Source: Hydrocarboniclastica marina
GTDB taxonomy: Bacteria > Pseudomonadota > Gammaproteobacteria > Pseudomonadales > Oleiphilaceae
Assembly (NCBI RefSeq): GCF_004851605.1
Contig: NZ_CP031093.1
Location: 744,001 to 808,000, forward strand
Reading direction: 5' to 3'
DNA: 64,000 nt
How positions within the stretch are numbered: position 1 is the stretch's first letter; every line of letters starts with the position of its first letter. Positions 1-8,403 of this stretch are shown in pieces. A model generated the notes under the pieces. It was not told where the DNA came from, made no database searches, and saw only the letters and a list, made by a program, of their open reading frames with translations. Both the position numbers and the translations under genes were made by a program.

Positions 1-605
1 CTCTGCAGCTGACTGGTCATTTCTTCCATGCCCGGTGGTGCCATGATTTCCACCCCGGCAGGGCTGCTGCGCAGTTCGATCTCTATCTCCTTGTCATCCA
101 GCTCGCCCTCGCGCAGCTTCTTGCGGAACAGCTGCCGCGTCGATGAATCAGTGCCGGTCGCGTTGCGCTCTTCCGACGAAGATCCGCGGGCCGGCGGAAG
201 GAGTGCATCAAGGATGCGCTCTTCGGCCGCGTCCAGCGCCCGGTCCCGCACCCGGTGCATTTCTTTTTCCCGAACCAGCTTGATCGCCATATCGGCAAGA
301 TCGCGGATGATGGACTCAACGTCACGGCCGACGTAGCCCACTTCGGTGAATTTTGTCGCTTCCACCTTGATAAAAGGCGCGTCGGCCAATTTGGCAAGGC
401 GCCGGGCAATTTCCGTTTTACCAACGCCGGTGGGGCCGATCATCAGTATGTTCTTGGGCGTTACTTCATCGCGGAGGTTGTCTTCCAGCTGCATCCGGCG
501 CCAGCGGTTGCGCAGTGCAATGGCTACCGCTCGCTTGGCTTCATCCTGGCCTATGATATGCCGGTTCAGTTCGTCGACGATTTCGCGGGGGGTCATGGAG
601 GACAT
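1..605 (-). CDS. hslU: ATP-dependent protease ATPase subunit HslU (partial, C-terminus outside window)
   Basis: HslU is the AAA+ unfoldase that feeds substrates to the HslV peptidase in the cytoplasm. The window holds about the first 201 codons of a protein that is usually about 440 residues. The translation begins [20 protein letters not shown], and the Walker A motif GPTGVGKT is at residues 57-64. The start of the family-specific I domain follows, with a charged stretch around [10 protein letters not shown]. The ATG at 605 is preferred over the one at 596 because AGGAG lies five bases upstream of it. It follows hslV in the same direction with a gap of about 100 bases, so the two are probably co-transcribed. 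Family identity is near certain. Confidence 0.96.
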   Translation of the reverse strand, partial: MSSMTPREIVDELNRHIIGQDEAKRAVAIALRNRWRRMQLEDNLRDEVTPKNILMIGPTGVGKTEIARRLAKLADAPFIKVEATKFTEVGYVGRDVESIIRDLADMAIKLVREKEMHRVRDRALDAAEERILDALLPPARGSSSEERNATGTDSSTRQLFRKKLREGELDDKEIEIELRSSPAGVEIMAPPGMEEMTSQLQ

Positions 606-709
606 GCAAGCTCCTGGGGAATATTGGGCCTTCATCGTCTAAGTCTGAGACGGAGTCGATGAAGCGGAACAAAAACGGCTGAGTACAGGATGACCGGTTG
701 AGCCTGGGC

Positions 710-1240
710 TCAGTCGTCGCCCTTCAGCGTTTCGATGGTCCGGTTGTGGTTGGTGTAGATGCAGATATCGCCGGCTATATCGAGCCCCTTCTCAACAATC
801 TCGGTGGCGCTGAGGTTTGTATTCTCGAGTAGAGCACGGGCCGAAGCCTGGGCAAACGGACCGCCGGATCCGATGGCTATCAGGCTCTCCTCTGGCTCAA
901 TGACGTCACCGTTACCGGTTATAACCAGAGAAGTGGTCTTGTCTGCGACGGCCAGCAGAGCCTCAAGTCGGCGTAGCGCGCGGTCGGTACGCCAGTCTTT
1001 GGCAAGTTCGACTGCGGCTCGAGTGAGATTGCCCTGGTGCTTCTCGAGTTGTGCCTCGAAGCGCTCAAACAGCGTAAAGGCGTCAGCGGTACCGCCAGCA
1101 AAACCGGCCAGAACCTTGCCGTTATAGATACGGCGTACCTTGCGGGCGTTTCCTTTCATGACGGTGTTGCCCAAGGAAACCTGGCCATCGCCGCCCATGG
1201 CCACTTCGTCGCCACGGCGAACGGAAAGAATGGTGGTCAT
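710..1240 (-). CDS. hslV: ATP-dependent protease peptidase subunit HslV
   Basis: HslV is the proteasome-like threonine peptidase of the HslUV complex. The open frame reaches further upstream, but the start at 1240 gives [13 protein letters not shown]. This places Thr2 as the N-terminal catalytic threonine after Met removal, as in the family, and gives 176 residues, the usual size. Conserved segments include [15 protein letters not shown] and [15 protein letters not shown]. It sits just upstream of hslU and about 30 bases downstream of a predicted heat-shock promoter, which fits the known sigma-32 control of this pair. Confidence 0.97.
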   Translation of the reverse strand: MTTILSVRRGDEVAMGGDGQVSLGNTVMKGNARKVRRIYNGKVLAGFAGGTADAFTLFERFEAQLEKHQGNLTRAAVELAKDWRTDRALRRLEALLAVADKTTSLVITGNGDVIEPEESLIAIGSGGPFAQASARALLENTNLSATEIVEKGLDIAGDICIYTNHNRTIETLKGDD

Positions 1241-1279
1241 TTTAAATCCCCGCATCCATTTGGTATCGAAAGCAGGGAT

Positions 1280-1306
1280 ATGATGGCGACGGCACGGCAA
1301 TTCAAG
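1280..1306 (-). promoter_or_regulatory. Predicted sigma-32 (heat-shock) promoter for hslVU
   Basis: On the minus strand the -35 element CTTGAA occupies 1306-1301. About 12 bases on, CGCCATCAT (1288-1280) resembles the CCCCATNT -10 element of sigma-32 promoters. Transcription would start near 1273, about 30 bases before the hslV ATG. The site lies in the 113-base gap after the SPOR gene, so hslVU would have its own heat-inducible promoter. This is a motif match by eye and has not been tested. Confidence 0.6.
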
Positions 1307-1353
1307 GGGCGTTTTGTTGATCGGGCGTCGACCTTGCGATCTTGACGTCGATG

Positions 1354-1968
1354 TCAGGGTGTTGCGGTCTCGAGCGCTTTCTTGCGGACCAAAGGCTGAA
1401 TATTGATGGCGACCAGGCGATCGATGACGCTGTTCATGGTGCTGCGCGACTGGTAAGGACCGACTTGAACCCGGTACCAGGTGTCCCCGGAGTCCAGGTT
1501 TACCTGGCTGACATCCGCCCGCAGGCCCTGAAAGCCGATTTGGGCTTTCTGTCGCTGGGCATCGCCCATGGTCCGGAACGAGCCGGTCTGGAGGACATAC
1601 TCGAACTTCTGCCGCTGGCCCTTACCGGTGTTGTAGGCTTCAACCTCGGGCGGCACCACTTCCGACTTGGGAAGCATCTCGTAGAACCGGTACTCCGGCT
1701 CCCGTGGTGTCGGCTTGGTTGCTGGTGGCGCAGGCTTTACGAGTTCCACCGGCGGCTGATACGAGGCAGTGTTGCGGGAAGTCTCGGGTGGAACAGCGTT
1801 AAGGTAGACTACAAAGCCGACGAAGGCGCTGGTTACCGCAACAACTGTCAGCCACTGCCAGGTGCTCGGCCCTGATGGCGGCGGCGCCGAACGCTTGTTG
1901 GCCGCAGGCCTGGACCGGCCAGAACTGGCAGGCCGGGTACGGCTTTTTTTTGCATAATCACGAGTCAT
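1354..1968 (-). CDS. SPOR-domain inner-membrane protein (FtsN-like)
   Basis: A 204-residue bitopic protein. It has a basic Arg/Lys/Ser/Pro-rich cytoplasmic tail (residues 1-36), one membrane helix (about 38-56, [20 protein letters not shown]), a proline-rich periplasmic linker and a C-terminal SPOR domain (about 125-200, [10 protein letters not shown] to [10 protein letters not shown]). SPOR domains bind denuded septal glycan, so a role in division or wall remodelling is likely. The position between argS and hslV matches the SPOR gene I recall at this locus in Pseudomonas. Whether it is the true FtsN cannot be settled from sequence alone. Confidence 0.88.
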   Translation of the reverse strand: MTRDYAKKSRTRPASSGRSRPAANKRSAPPPSGPSTWQWLTVVAVTSAFVGFVVYLNAVPPETSRNTASYQPPVELVKPAPPATKPTPREPEYRFYEMLPKSEVVPPEVEAYNTGKGQRQKFEYVLQTGSFRTMGDAQRQKAQIGFQGLRADVSQVNLDSGDTWYRVQVGPYQSRSTMNSVIDRLVAINIQPLVRKKALETATP

Positions 1969-2010
1969 AGACAGTACGGGTTCATAAACTACGGGTGAGA
2001 AGGCGTTCCA

Positions 2011-3765
2011 TTACATACTTTGCGGCGCTGATACGCCCAACAGCCCAAGTCCGTTGGCGATTACCTGCTGAACCGCAAGGCTGAGCATGACACGCGCATC
2101 GCGTAGCGCGGGGTCGTCACCCAAAACCTTGTGAGAGTTATAGTAGGTATGGAACTGCCCCGCCAGTTCTCGCAGGTAATGAGTAAGCTGGTGAGGCTCG
2201 AGTTGTTCTGCTGCGGCAAGGACAACCTCGGGGTAAAGCGCCATGCGATTAGCCAGGTCGCGCTCCTCTTCAAGTTCGAGGCGAGCCAGCTGAGCGAGTC
2301 CCCGCTGGGCATCAGCCGCCACGCCGTCTGAGGTCAGTTTGGCCAGCATGCTGCAGATTCGGGCGTGCGCATATTGAATGTAATAGACCGGGTTGTCCTT
2401 GCTCTGCGACTTGGCCAGATCCAGGTCGAAGTCCATATGCTGCTCGGCCTTGCGGGTGACGTAAAAGAAGCGGGCCGCATCGTTGCCGACCTCGTCGCGC
2501 AGCTCGCGCAGCGTAACGAATGACCCGCTACGCGTAGACATCTGCAGCCGCTCGCCGCCCCGGTAGAGAATCGCGAACTGGACCAGCTGAACCTGTAAAT
2601 CATCCGCATTCAACCCCATCGCCGTGAGCGACGCCTTCACCCGGGTGATGTAGCCGTGGTGGTCTGCGCCCCAGATGTTGATCACTTTCCTGTAGCCGCG
2701 TTCGAATTTGTTGAGGTGATAGGCGATGTCTGAAGCGAAGTAGGTGGTCTCGCCGTTCTCGCGGCGAATCACGCGGTCTTTGTCGTCACCGAAGTTCGTG
2801 GAACGGAACCAGAGAGCGCCCTCTTTCTCGTAGAGGTGGCCGTTGTCACTGAGCCGCTTGATGGCCTTTTCAACGTCATCCTTGAGCGTGCGCTCGGAAA
2901 ACCAGCGTTGGTAGTGAACGCCGAACTCCCCCAGGTCTTCCCGAATGTCAGCAAGAATGGCGTTGAGCCCCTGGGCGAAGACCTGTTCGTAGTCTGAGTC
3001 GCCCAGAAGTGACTTGCACCGAGCAATCAGCGCATCGACGTGCAGCTCCTTGTCGCCGCCTGCCGGCTCATCCGGCGTAATGTCGGCAAATATCGCTGAG
3101 GCGGGATGGCGGAAGCGCTCACCAACCTCGGCTCTCAGCTGAGCCGCGATATCGTTGATGTACTCGCCTTTGTAGCCATTGCTCGGGAACACAAGGGTTT
3201 CGCCGCAGAGCGTCAGGTAACGCAGCCACACACTGACCGCCAGGATGCTCATCTGACGGCCGGCATCGTTGACGTAGTACTCGCGCTGAACGGCGTATCC
3301 CACGGCCTCCAGCAGGTCGGCGACGGTTGCACCGTAGGCTGCGCCGCGGCCGTGGCCGACGTGGAGTGGTCCGGTCGGGTTGGCAGACACAAACTCTACC
3401 TGCACGGGCTTGCCTTCGCCCACGTTGCTGCGCCCGTAATCCTCGCCCTCGGTGAGGATGGTTTCCAATATCGCCAGACTGGTCGCGTCGCTAATGAAAA
3501 AATTGATAAAACCGGGCCCGGCAATCTCAACCCGGGTGATGGCCGGGTCCATTGGCAGTGCTTCTATCACTGCTTCAGCAATCTGCCGGGGCGGCTTTCG
3601 GGCGGCCTTGGCGGAAACCATCGCAACGTTACAGGCGAAGTCGCCATGGGCTTTGTCCCGCGTGTTCTCAATCACAACCGGTGGCGAGAAATCAGCGGGA
3701 AGCGTGCCGGAGGCTTTAAGGCTGCTCAGGGCCTGTTCAACGAGCTGCGCAATGGTTTCTTTCAT
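2011..3765 (-). CDS. argS: Arginyl-tRNA synthetase
   Basis: ArgS charges tRNA-Arg with arginine in the cytoplasm. The start at 3765 ([16 protein letters not shown]) gives 584 residues, a normal length. The upstream in-frame extension ([14 protein letters not shown]) is not family-like. The class I HIGH box appears as [16 protein letters not shown]. The KMSKS site is the degenerate form typical of ArgS ([12 protein letters not shown]). The C-terminus ends in the anticodon-binding helical domain ([13 protein letters not shown]). It lies between priA and the SPOR gene, all on the minus strand. Confidence 0.97.
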   Translation of the reverse strand: MKETIAQLVEQALSSLKASGTLPADFSPPVVIENTRDKAHGDFACNVAMVSAKAARKPPRQIAEAVIEALPMDPAITRVEIAGPGFINFFISDATSLAILETILTEGEDYGRSNVGEGKPVQVEFVSANPTGPLHVGHGRGAAYGATVADLLEAVGYAVQREYYVNDAGRQMSILAVSVWLRYLTLCGETLVFPSNGYKGEYINDIAAQLRAEVGERFRHPASAIFADITPDEPAGGDKELHVDALIARCKSLLGDSDYEQVFAQGLNAILADIREDLGEFGVHYQRWFSERTLKDDVEKAIKRLSDNGHLYEKEGALWFRSTNFGDDKDRVIRRENGETTYFASDIAYHLNKFERGYRKVINIWGADHHGYITRVKASLTAMGLNADDLQVQLVQFAILYRGGERLQMSTRSGSFVTLRELRDEVGNDAARFFYVTRKAEQHMDFDLDLAKSQSKDNPVYYIQYAHARICSMLAKLTSDGVAADAQRGLAQLARLELEEERDLANRMALYPEVVLAAAEQLEPHQLTHYLRELAGQFHTYYNSHKVLGDDPALRDARVMLSLAVQQVIANGLGLLGVSAPQSM

Positions 3766-4018
3766 ACTGAAGGCGGACTCTATGGGTGCATGAGGGCGGG
3801 CCGGCATTTAGCCTGCTAAAGGAGCCTTGGCGTAGGCCGGGCTTACAGGGGGCCGGTGACAGACCGCGTATTATCCCGGAACTCGATCACTGACTCAATG
3901 GAACTCAGGAGCTCGGGACCGAGGACGTATGCAGGCGTGTTTCAGGAGACCTGTTCCGCCGCAATTGAGCACCCGACTTCCCGGTGAGTCGAAATGTAAA
4001 CAAACTACCCTGGACCCG

Positions 4019-6256
4019 TTAATCAAGCTCCTGCGGGTCCACGTCGATAAGCCAGCGCTCGTTATGGCTGAATCGGCACTGTTCCAGCCAGCGAGTCAGC
4101 GCATTGGCTGCCCGTTGAAGTGCACGCCGATTATCGGCCTGGAGGATCAGGTAGGCCCGGTGCCGGTTGGCTTTGCGGGCTATGGCAGCAGGGAATGGCC
4201 CCAGCAGGAGTACATCCGGAATCTGATCCCTCCATTGTTCCAGTTGCCCGCGGGTGGCCACCAGGCGGTCGATGCTCAGTTCCATGCTGGGGCTTTCAAA
4301 CCGCAGGGCGATCTGGGCACTGCATGGCGGTAGCAGGGCGTCCTCCCGTTCCTGAAGCAGGCTTCGGGCGAGAGTCAGATAATCGTTCTGGCAAAGCTGC
4401 TGGAGGAGCGGGTGGTCGGCGTGACATGTCTGTATCAGAACCCGGCCTGGCTGTTCGCCGCGACCGGCTCTTCCGGCAACCTGGGTAACGGTCTGCGCCA
4501 GTTGTTCGGGACCGCGAAAGTCGCTGCTGAATAGGCCGCCGTCGGCGTTGAGAACACCGACCAGGGTGACGTTGGGAAAGTCATGGCCCTTGGTCAGCAT
4601 CTGCGTTCCGACCAGCACGCAGGGTTTGCCCTCGTGAATCGCGGCCAACATGCCGTCAAGGCTGCCTTTCTTTCGCGTGGAATCACGGTCTATACGGATG
4701 ATCGGATAGTCAGGCAGGGCCTGGGTAAGGACATCCTCGGTCTTTTCCGTACCTTCGCCCACGGGGTTAAGGTTCTCGCCGCCGCATTTGTCACAGCGTT
4801 TCGGCACGGGTCGCTGAAAATCACAATGGTGGCAGCGCATGCGGTTCTCGCGGCGGTGCAGGGTCAGGCGAGTGTCACAGTTTCGGCACTCAAGCAGGTG
4901 CCCGCAGTCATAGCACATCAGCACCGGCGCGTAGCCGCGCCGATTGATAAATAGAAGTACCTGTTGACCCAGGGCCAGCGTGCTTTCGATGGCTTGCATC
5001 AGTGGCGGTGACACGCCGCCGACCAACGGCCGGCTCCGGATATCTACTAGCTGCAGGCTGGGCAGCGTGCCTTTGCCAGCGCGTTGCGCCAGAGAGTGAA
5101 GTCGGTAATCCCGTGCCTCGACGTTGTGCAGTGACTCCAGCGAAGGTGTTGCCGAGCCCAGCAGGACCGGGCAATTCGCCTGGCGTGCGGCGACGAGGGA
5201 CAGGTCACGAGCGGAATAGCGAAACCCGTCGTTCTGTTTATAGGCGCCGTCGTGTTCTTCATCCACAACCACTGCCTTCAGGCGGCTGAACGGAAGGAGT
5301 ACGCCGGAGCGGGTACTGACCAGGATAACAGGCTCGCCCGACTGCACCTGCAGCCATGTGCGCAAGCGCTCGGTGTCAGTCAGTGCAGAGTGCCAGAGTG
5401 CTACCCGAGCTCCAAAATGACGCACAAAGCGGGCAACTGTCTGCGGAGTCAGGTTGATTTCGGGCACCAGAACCAGCGCCTGCCCATCGGCCGGCAGGCT
5501 TTGCCGGAGCCAGTGCATGTAGACCTCGGTCTTGCCGCTACCGGTGATGCCATGGATCAGGTGAACCGCAAAGGCATCGCAAGAAACGGGCAGTCCGTCG
5601 AGGACGCTCTGCTGGGCTGCATTTGGTGCGGGCAGGGACTGGAGGACGGCAGACTTCTCTGTCGCCTGGCCCAGAGTCCTTTCATGCCGGGCCAGGAACC
5701 CACGCTCCGCAAGGCCTCGGATAACCTGAGGAGTAAAGCCTGCTGCAGTCAGAGTCCCGTTCGCATGCTCACCTGGCTGCTCGGCAAACCAGCGCAAGAG
5801 GTCGTGCTGCCGTTTGGCGCGCTTGGGCAGCGTGTCGGCCACCGCTTCAGCATTACGCGTCCACGTCGTTTCCGTAGGCATCTCGGCGGCCTTGCCCTGC
5901 CGAAGCGGTGGCGGTAGCGCGGCCCAGAAGCACTCACCAGGCGGGTGCTGGTAGTAGCGGGCAGCCCAGTCGATGAGCGTGAGGGACGAGACGGGGAATA
6001 GTGGCGAACGGTCCAGCAGCGCAGAGATGGGCCGAAGTTTGATATCGGGGGGATCCGGCGGGTTGACCGCGACGATTACACCCACCAGCGTCTGCCGGCC
6101 GAAGAAGACCCTGACCCGTTGTCCCGGCATGACCTCGTCGGCGCTGCTGAAGGTATAGTCGAAAAACTGCCTGACCGGACGCGGCAGGGCAACGCGTAAT
6201 ATTTGAGGCGTCTTTTTGCTGGGGTCTGACGACGGCTGCGCGGGGTGATCCAACAA
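4019..6256 (-). CDS. priA: Primosomal protein N' (replication restart helicase PriA)
   Basis: PriA recognises stalled forks and D-loops and reloads the replicative helicase. The 745-residue product has an N-terminal DNA-binding domain (RVALPRPVRQFFDYTF), Walker A GITGSGKTE, Walker B/DEEH (VVVDEEHDG), a zinc-binding cysteine array (CYDCGHLLECRNCDT, then CHHC and CDKC) and a C-terminal helicase lobe. There is no ATG near the family N-terminus. Translation appears to begin at one of two adjacent TTG codons (6256 or 6253), the second having CAGGAG six bases upstream. It is divergent from rpmE. Confidence 0.96.
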   Translation of the reverse strand: MLDHPAQPSSDPSKKTPQILRVALPRPVRQFFDYTFSSADEVMPGQRVRVFFGRQTLVGVIVAVNPPDPPDIKLRPISALLDRSPLFPVSSLTLIDWAARYYQHPPGECFWAALPPPLRQGKAAEMPTETTWTRNAEAVADTLPKRAKRQHDLLRWFAEQPGEHANGTLTAAGFTPQVIRGLAERGFLARHERTLGQATEKSAVLQSLPAPNAAQQSVLDGLPVSCDAFAVHLIHGITGSGKTEVYMHWLRQSLPADGQALVLVPEINLTPQTVARFVRHFGARVALWHSALTDTERLRTWLQVQSGEPVILVSTRSGVLLPFSRLKAVVVDEEHDGAYKQNDGFRYSARDLSLVAARQANCPVLLGSATPSLESLHNVEARDYRLHSLAQRAGKGTLPSLQLVDIRSRPLVGGVSPPLMQAIESTLALGQQVLLFINRRGYAPVLMCYDCGHLLECRNCDTRLTLHRRENRMRCHHCDFQRPVPKRCDKCGGENLNPVGEGTEKTEDVLTQALPDYPIIRIDRDSTRKKGSLDGMLAAIHEGKPCVLVGTQMLTKGHDFPNVTLVGVLNADGGLFSSDFRGPEQLAQTVTQVAGRAGRGEQPGRVLIQTCHADHPLLQQLCQNDYLTLARSLLQEREDALLPPCSAQIALRFESPSMELSIDRLVATRGQLEQWRDQIPDVLLLGPFPAAIARKANRHRAYLILQADNRRALQRAANALTRWLEQCRFSHNERWLIDVDPQELD

Positions 6257-6363
6257 GTGCTCCTGGGAGGCAATACGATGGTGTCGGGAGGAGAGACGCG
6301 GTGGAATACACCTACTTCACTTGCGTCCGGGATGCAATCTGATAGACTTCTGCGTCCATTTGA

Positions 6364-6385
6364 GCAGTGCATGATTGTGCATTGC
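6364..6385. promoter_or_regulatory. Imperfect palindrome upstream of rpmE
   Basis: GCAGTGCA (6364-6371) and TGCATTGC (6378-6385) are inverted copies with one mismatch around a six-base centre. The element is in the priA/rpmE divergent region. It lies about 20 bases downstream of a weak promoter-like pair, TTGCGT (6321) and TAGACT (6343), spaced 16. It could be an operator or a leader hairpin of rpmE. Zur control of L31 genes is known in other bacteria, but this is not a recognisable Zur box. Confidence 0.3.
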
Positions 6386-6468
6386 TTTAGCGATTGATTC
6401 AAATGCGGTGCCCGGCAGCGATTCAATAACTGATCGGGTGGCGGCATTGCCTGAAAATGAGGTCTGCC

Positions 6469-6690
6469 ATGAAAGAAGGTATTCATCCCAAGTACAGCGA
6501 GATGGTCGCAACCTGCAGTTGCGGCAATGTCGTCAAGACCCGCTCGACCCTGGGCAAGGACATCCAGCTGGACGTCTGCTCGGCTTGTCATCCGTTCTAT
6601 ACCGGCAAGCAGAAAGTGATGGACACCGGTGGTCGTATCGATCGCTTCAACAAGCGTTTCGGAAGCCGGATTGGCCGCAAGGCCGAGTGA
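6469..6690 (+). CDS. rpmE: 50S ribosomal protein L31, zinc-binding type
   Basis: A 73-residue L31 of the large ribosomal subunit, beginning [19 protein letters not shown]. Cysteines 16, 18, 37 and 40 (CSC and CSAC) are the zinc ligands of the C+ form, so this is the zinc-dependent paralogue and not the zinc-free YkgM type. The start was chosen by family alignment. The frame extends four codons upstream to another ATG at 6457. A strong terminator follows at 6719, so the gene is probably a single-gene transcript. Confidence 0.97.
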   Translation: MKEGIHPKYSEMVATCSCGNVVKTRSTLGKDIQLDVCSACHPFYTGKQKVMDTGGRIDRFNKRFGSRIGRKAE

Positions 6691-6718
6691 TAGCCTTCTG
6701 GTTGTGACTTCCTGAAAA

Positions 6719-6746
6719 ACGCCAGCCTTTGTGCTGGCGTTTTTTT
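6719..6746 (+). terminator. Rho-independent terminator after rpmE
   Basis: Stem ACGCCAGC (6719-6726) pairs with GCTGGCGT (6733-6740) around a six-base loop and is followed by a run of seven T (6740-6746). It lies 28 bases after the rpmE stop. Confidence 0.92.
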
Positions 6747-6994
6747 GTTGCTTGTATCGATGACCTGGGCGCACTTGTGCTGGCTTTAGCAAACACGCGA
6801 TAATGTCGCGCGCCTCGGGTGCTGCCTGATGGCTTTAAAGGCCATTGGCGGGCTCAATCGTGAGGGCAAGCAGAACAACAGGCAGGCATCAAACTGTCGA
6901 TTTCATGGTGTATGTCAGCGGAGTACACAGCTCATCTAGCTCATCGCTGATTGCCCGAAGCTCTCCTCTCTTCTCAATGAAAACGGAAAAGGCA

Positions 6995-8260
6995 ATGTCT
7001 GAAGACTTCAAGCAAGCAGCACTGGATTACCATGCCCATCCGCGTCCTGGCAAAATCAGTGTCGAAATAACCAAACCGACGCAAACGGCCCGTGACCTTT
7101 CCCTCGCCTACAGTCCCGGTGTTGCCGAGCCCGTGCGCGAAATCGCCAAAGACCCGGAAAACGCCTACCGCTACACCGCGAAAGGTAACCTGGTAGCTGT
7201 AATTTCCGATGGCACCGCCATTCTTGGTCTGGGCAACCTGGGGCCGCTGGCCAGCAAGCCGGTCATGGAAGGTAAAGGCGTGCTGTTCAAGCGCTTCGCC
7301 GGTATTGACGTGTTCGACATTGAAGTCAACTCAAAAACCCCCCAGGAATTCATCGAGACGGTAGCGCGCATCGCCGATACTTTCGGCGGTATCAACCTGG
7401 AAGACATTAAAGCGCCTGAGTGTTTCGAGATCGAGCAGGCCCTTATTGAGCAATGCCAGGTGCCGATCTTCCACGACGATCAGCATGGTACGGCTATCGT
7501 TACGGCAGCCGGTATGCTGAACGCACTGGAGCTTCAGGGTAAGCGCATCGAAGATGCAAAAATTGCCTGCATGGGCGCTGGCGCTGCTGCCATTGCCTGT
7601 ATGAAACTGCTGATCAGCTGCGGCGCCCGCGCCGAGAATATCTTCATGCTCGACCGTAAAGGTGTGATTCACTCCGGTCGTGATGATCTCAACGAATACA
7701 AAGCGATGTTTGCGACCGAGACTGACCGACGCACACCGCTGGATGCCTGCAGAGATGCCGACGTGTTTGTAGGGCTTTCCGGGCCAGACCTCTTCACGCC
7801 CGAAATGCTGAAGTCCATGGCGCCCAACCCTATTATTTTCGCGTGTTCCAATCCGGACCCGGAAATTAAGCCCGAACTGGCCCTGGCGACGCGTGACGAT
7901 ATTATTATGGCGACGGGTCGCTCTGACTACCCGAACCAGGTCAACAACGTGCTGGGCTTCCCGTTCATCTTCCGCGGTGCGCTCGATGTTCGTGCTCGTG
8001 AAATTAACGAAGAGATGAAAGTGGCTGCGGTACACGCCATAAAGGACCTGGCAAAAGAGCCGGTGCCCCAGGAGATATGTGACGCGTACGGCGTCGACAA
8101 ACTGGAGTTTGGCAAGGAATACATTATTCCCAAGCCGCTTGATGCGCGTCTGCTTGAATTCGTGCCGGCAGCTGTAGCGCGTGCCGCTGTGGATAGTGGC
8201 GCTGCAACACGTCCTTATCCTGAACACTACCCACTGACGTCGATGGACAAGATTCGTTAG
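6995..8260 (+). CDS. maeB: NAD(P)-dependent malic enzyme, short form without PTA domain
   Basis: Converts malate to pyruvate and CO2 with reduction of NAD(P). The start at 6995 (MSEDFKQAALDYHAHPRPGK) has GGAAAAGG just upstream. A longer in-frame extension back to 6845 is low-complexity and not family-like. The product has 421 residues with LAYSPGVAEPV, the dinucleotide-binding CMGAGAAAIACMKLL and FACSNPDPEI. E. coli MaeB carries a further C-terminal phosphotransacetylase-like domain of about 320 residues, which is absent here. Short forms of this kind occur in pseudomonads. It is followed by a bidirectional terminator shared with ponA. The gene symbol is assigned by family. Confidence 0.92.
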   Translation: MSEDFKQAALDYHAHPRPGKISVEITKPTQTARDLSLAYSPGVAEPVREIAKDPENAYRYTAKGNLVAVISDGTAILGLGNLGPLASKPVMEGKGVLFKRFAGIDVFDIEVNSKTPQEFIETVARIADTFGGINLEDIKAPECFEIEQALIEQCQVPIFHDDQHGTAIVTAAGMLNALELQGKRIEDAKIACMGAGAAAIACMKLLISCGARAENIFMLDRKGVIHSGRDDLNEYKAMFATETDRRTPLDACRDADVFVGLSGPDLFTPEMLKSMAPNPIIFACSNPDPEIKPELALATRDDIIMATGRSDYPNQVNNVLGFPFIFRGALDVRAREINEEMKVAAVHAIKDLAKEPVPQEICDAYGVDKLEFGKEYIIPKPLDARLLEFVPAAVARAAVDSGAATRPYPEHYPLTSMDKIR

Positions 8261-8278
8261 CGGTAGGTTGTAGCATAA

Positions 8279-8317
8279 AAAACCCGCCTCCCATTTTCGT
8301 GGAAGGCGGGTTTTTTT
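8279..8317. terminator. Bidirectional terminator between the malic enzyme gene and ponA
   Basis: AACCCGCCT (8281-8289) pairs with AGGCGGGTT (8304-8312). An A-run lies on the left and seven T on the right. Both convergent genes (malic enzyme on plus, ponA on minus) could use it. Confidence 0.88.
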
Positions 8318-8403
8318 ATGGCTCGGTTTAAAGGTTGGGACCGCAGGCGTTCAGAGGCGGTTCACCAAGCAGGCTGGGCGCGTTTCGCCGCGGGTCAACG
8401 GCA

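Noticed and set aside
7331-8227. 298-codon minus-strand frame opposite the malic enzyme gene
   Set aside because: Shadow frame; no ribosome site or family features.
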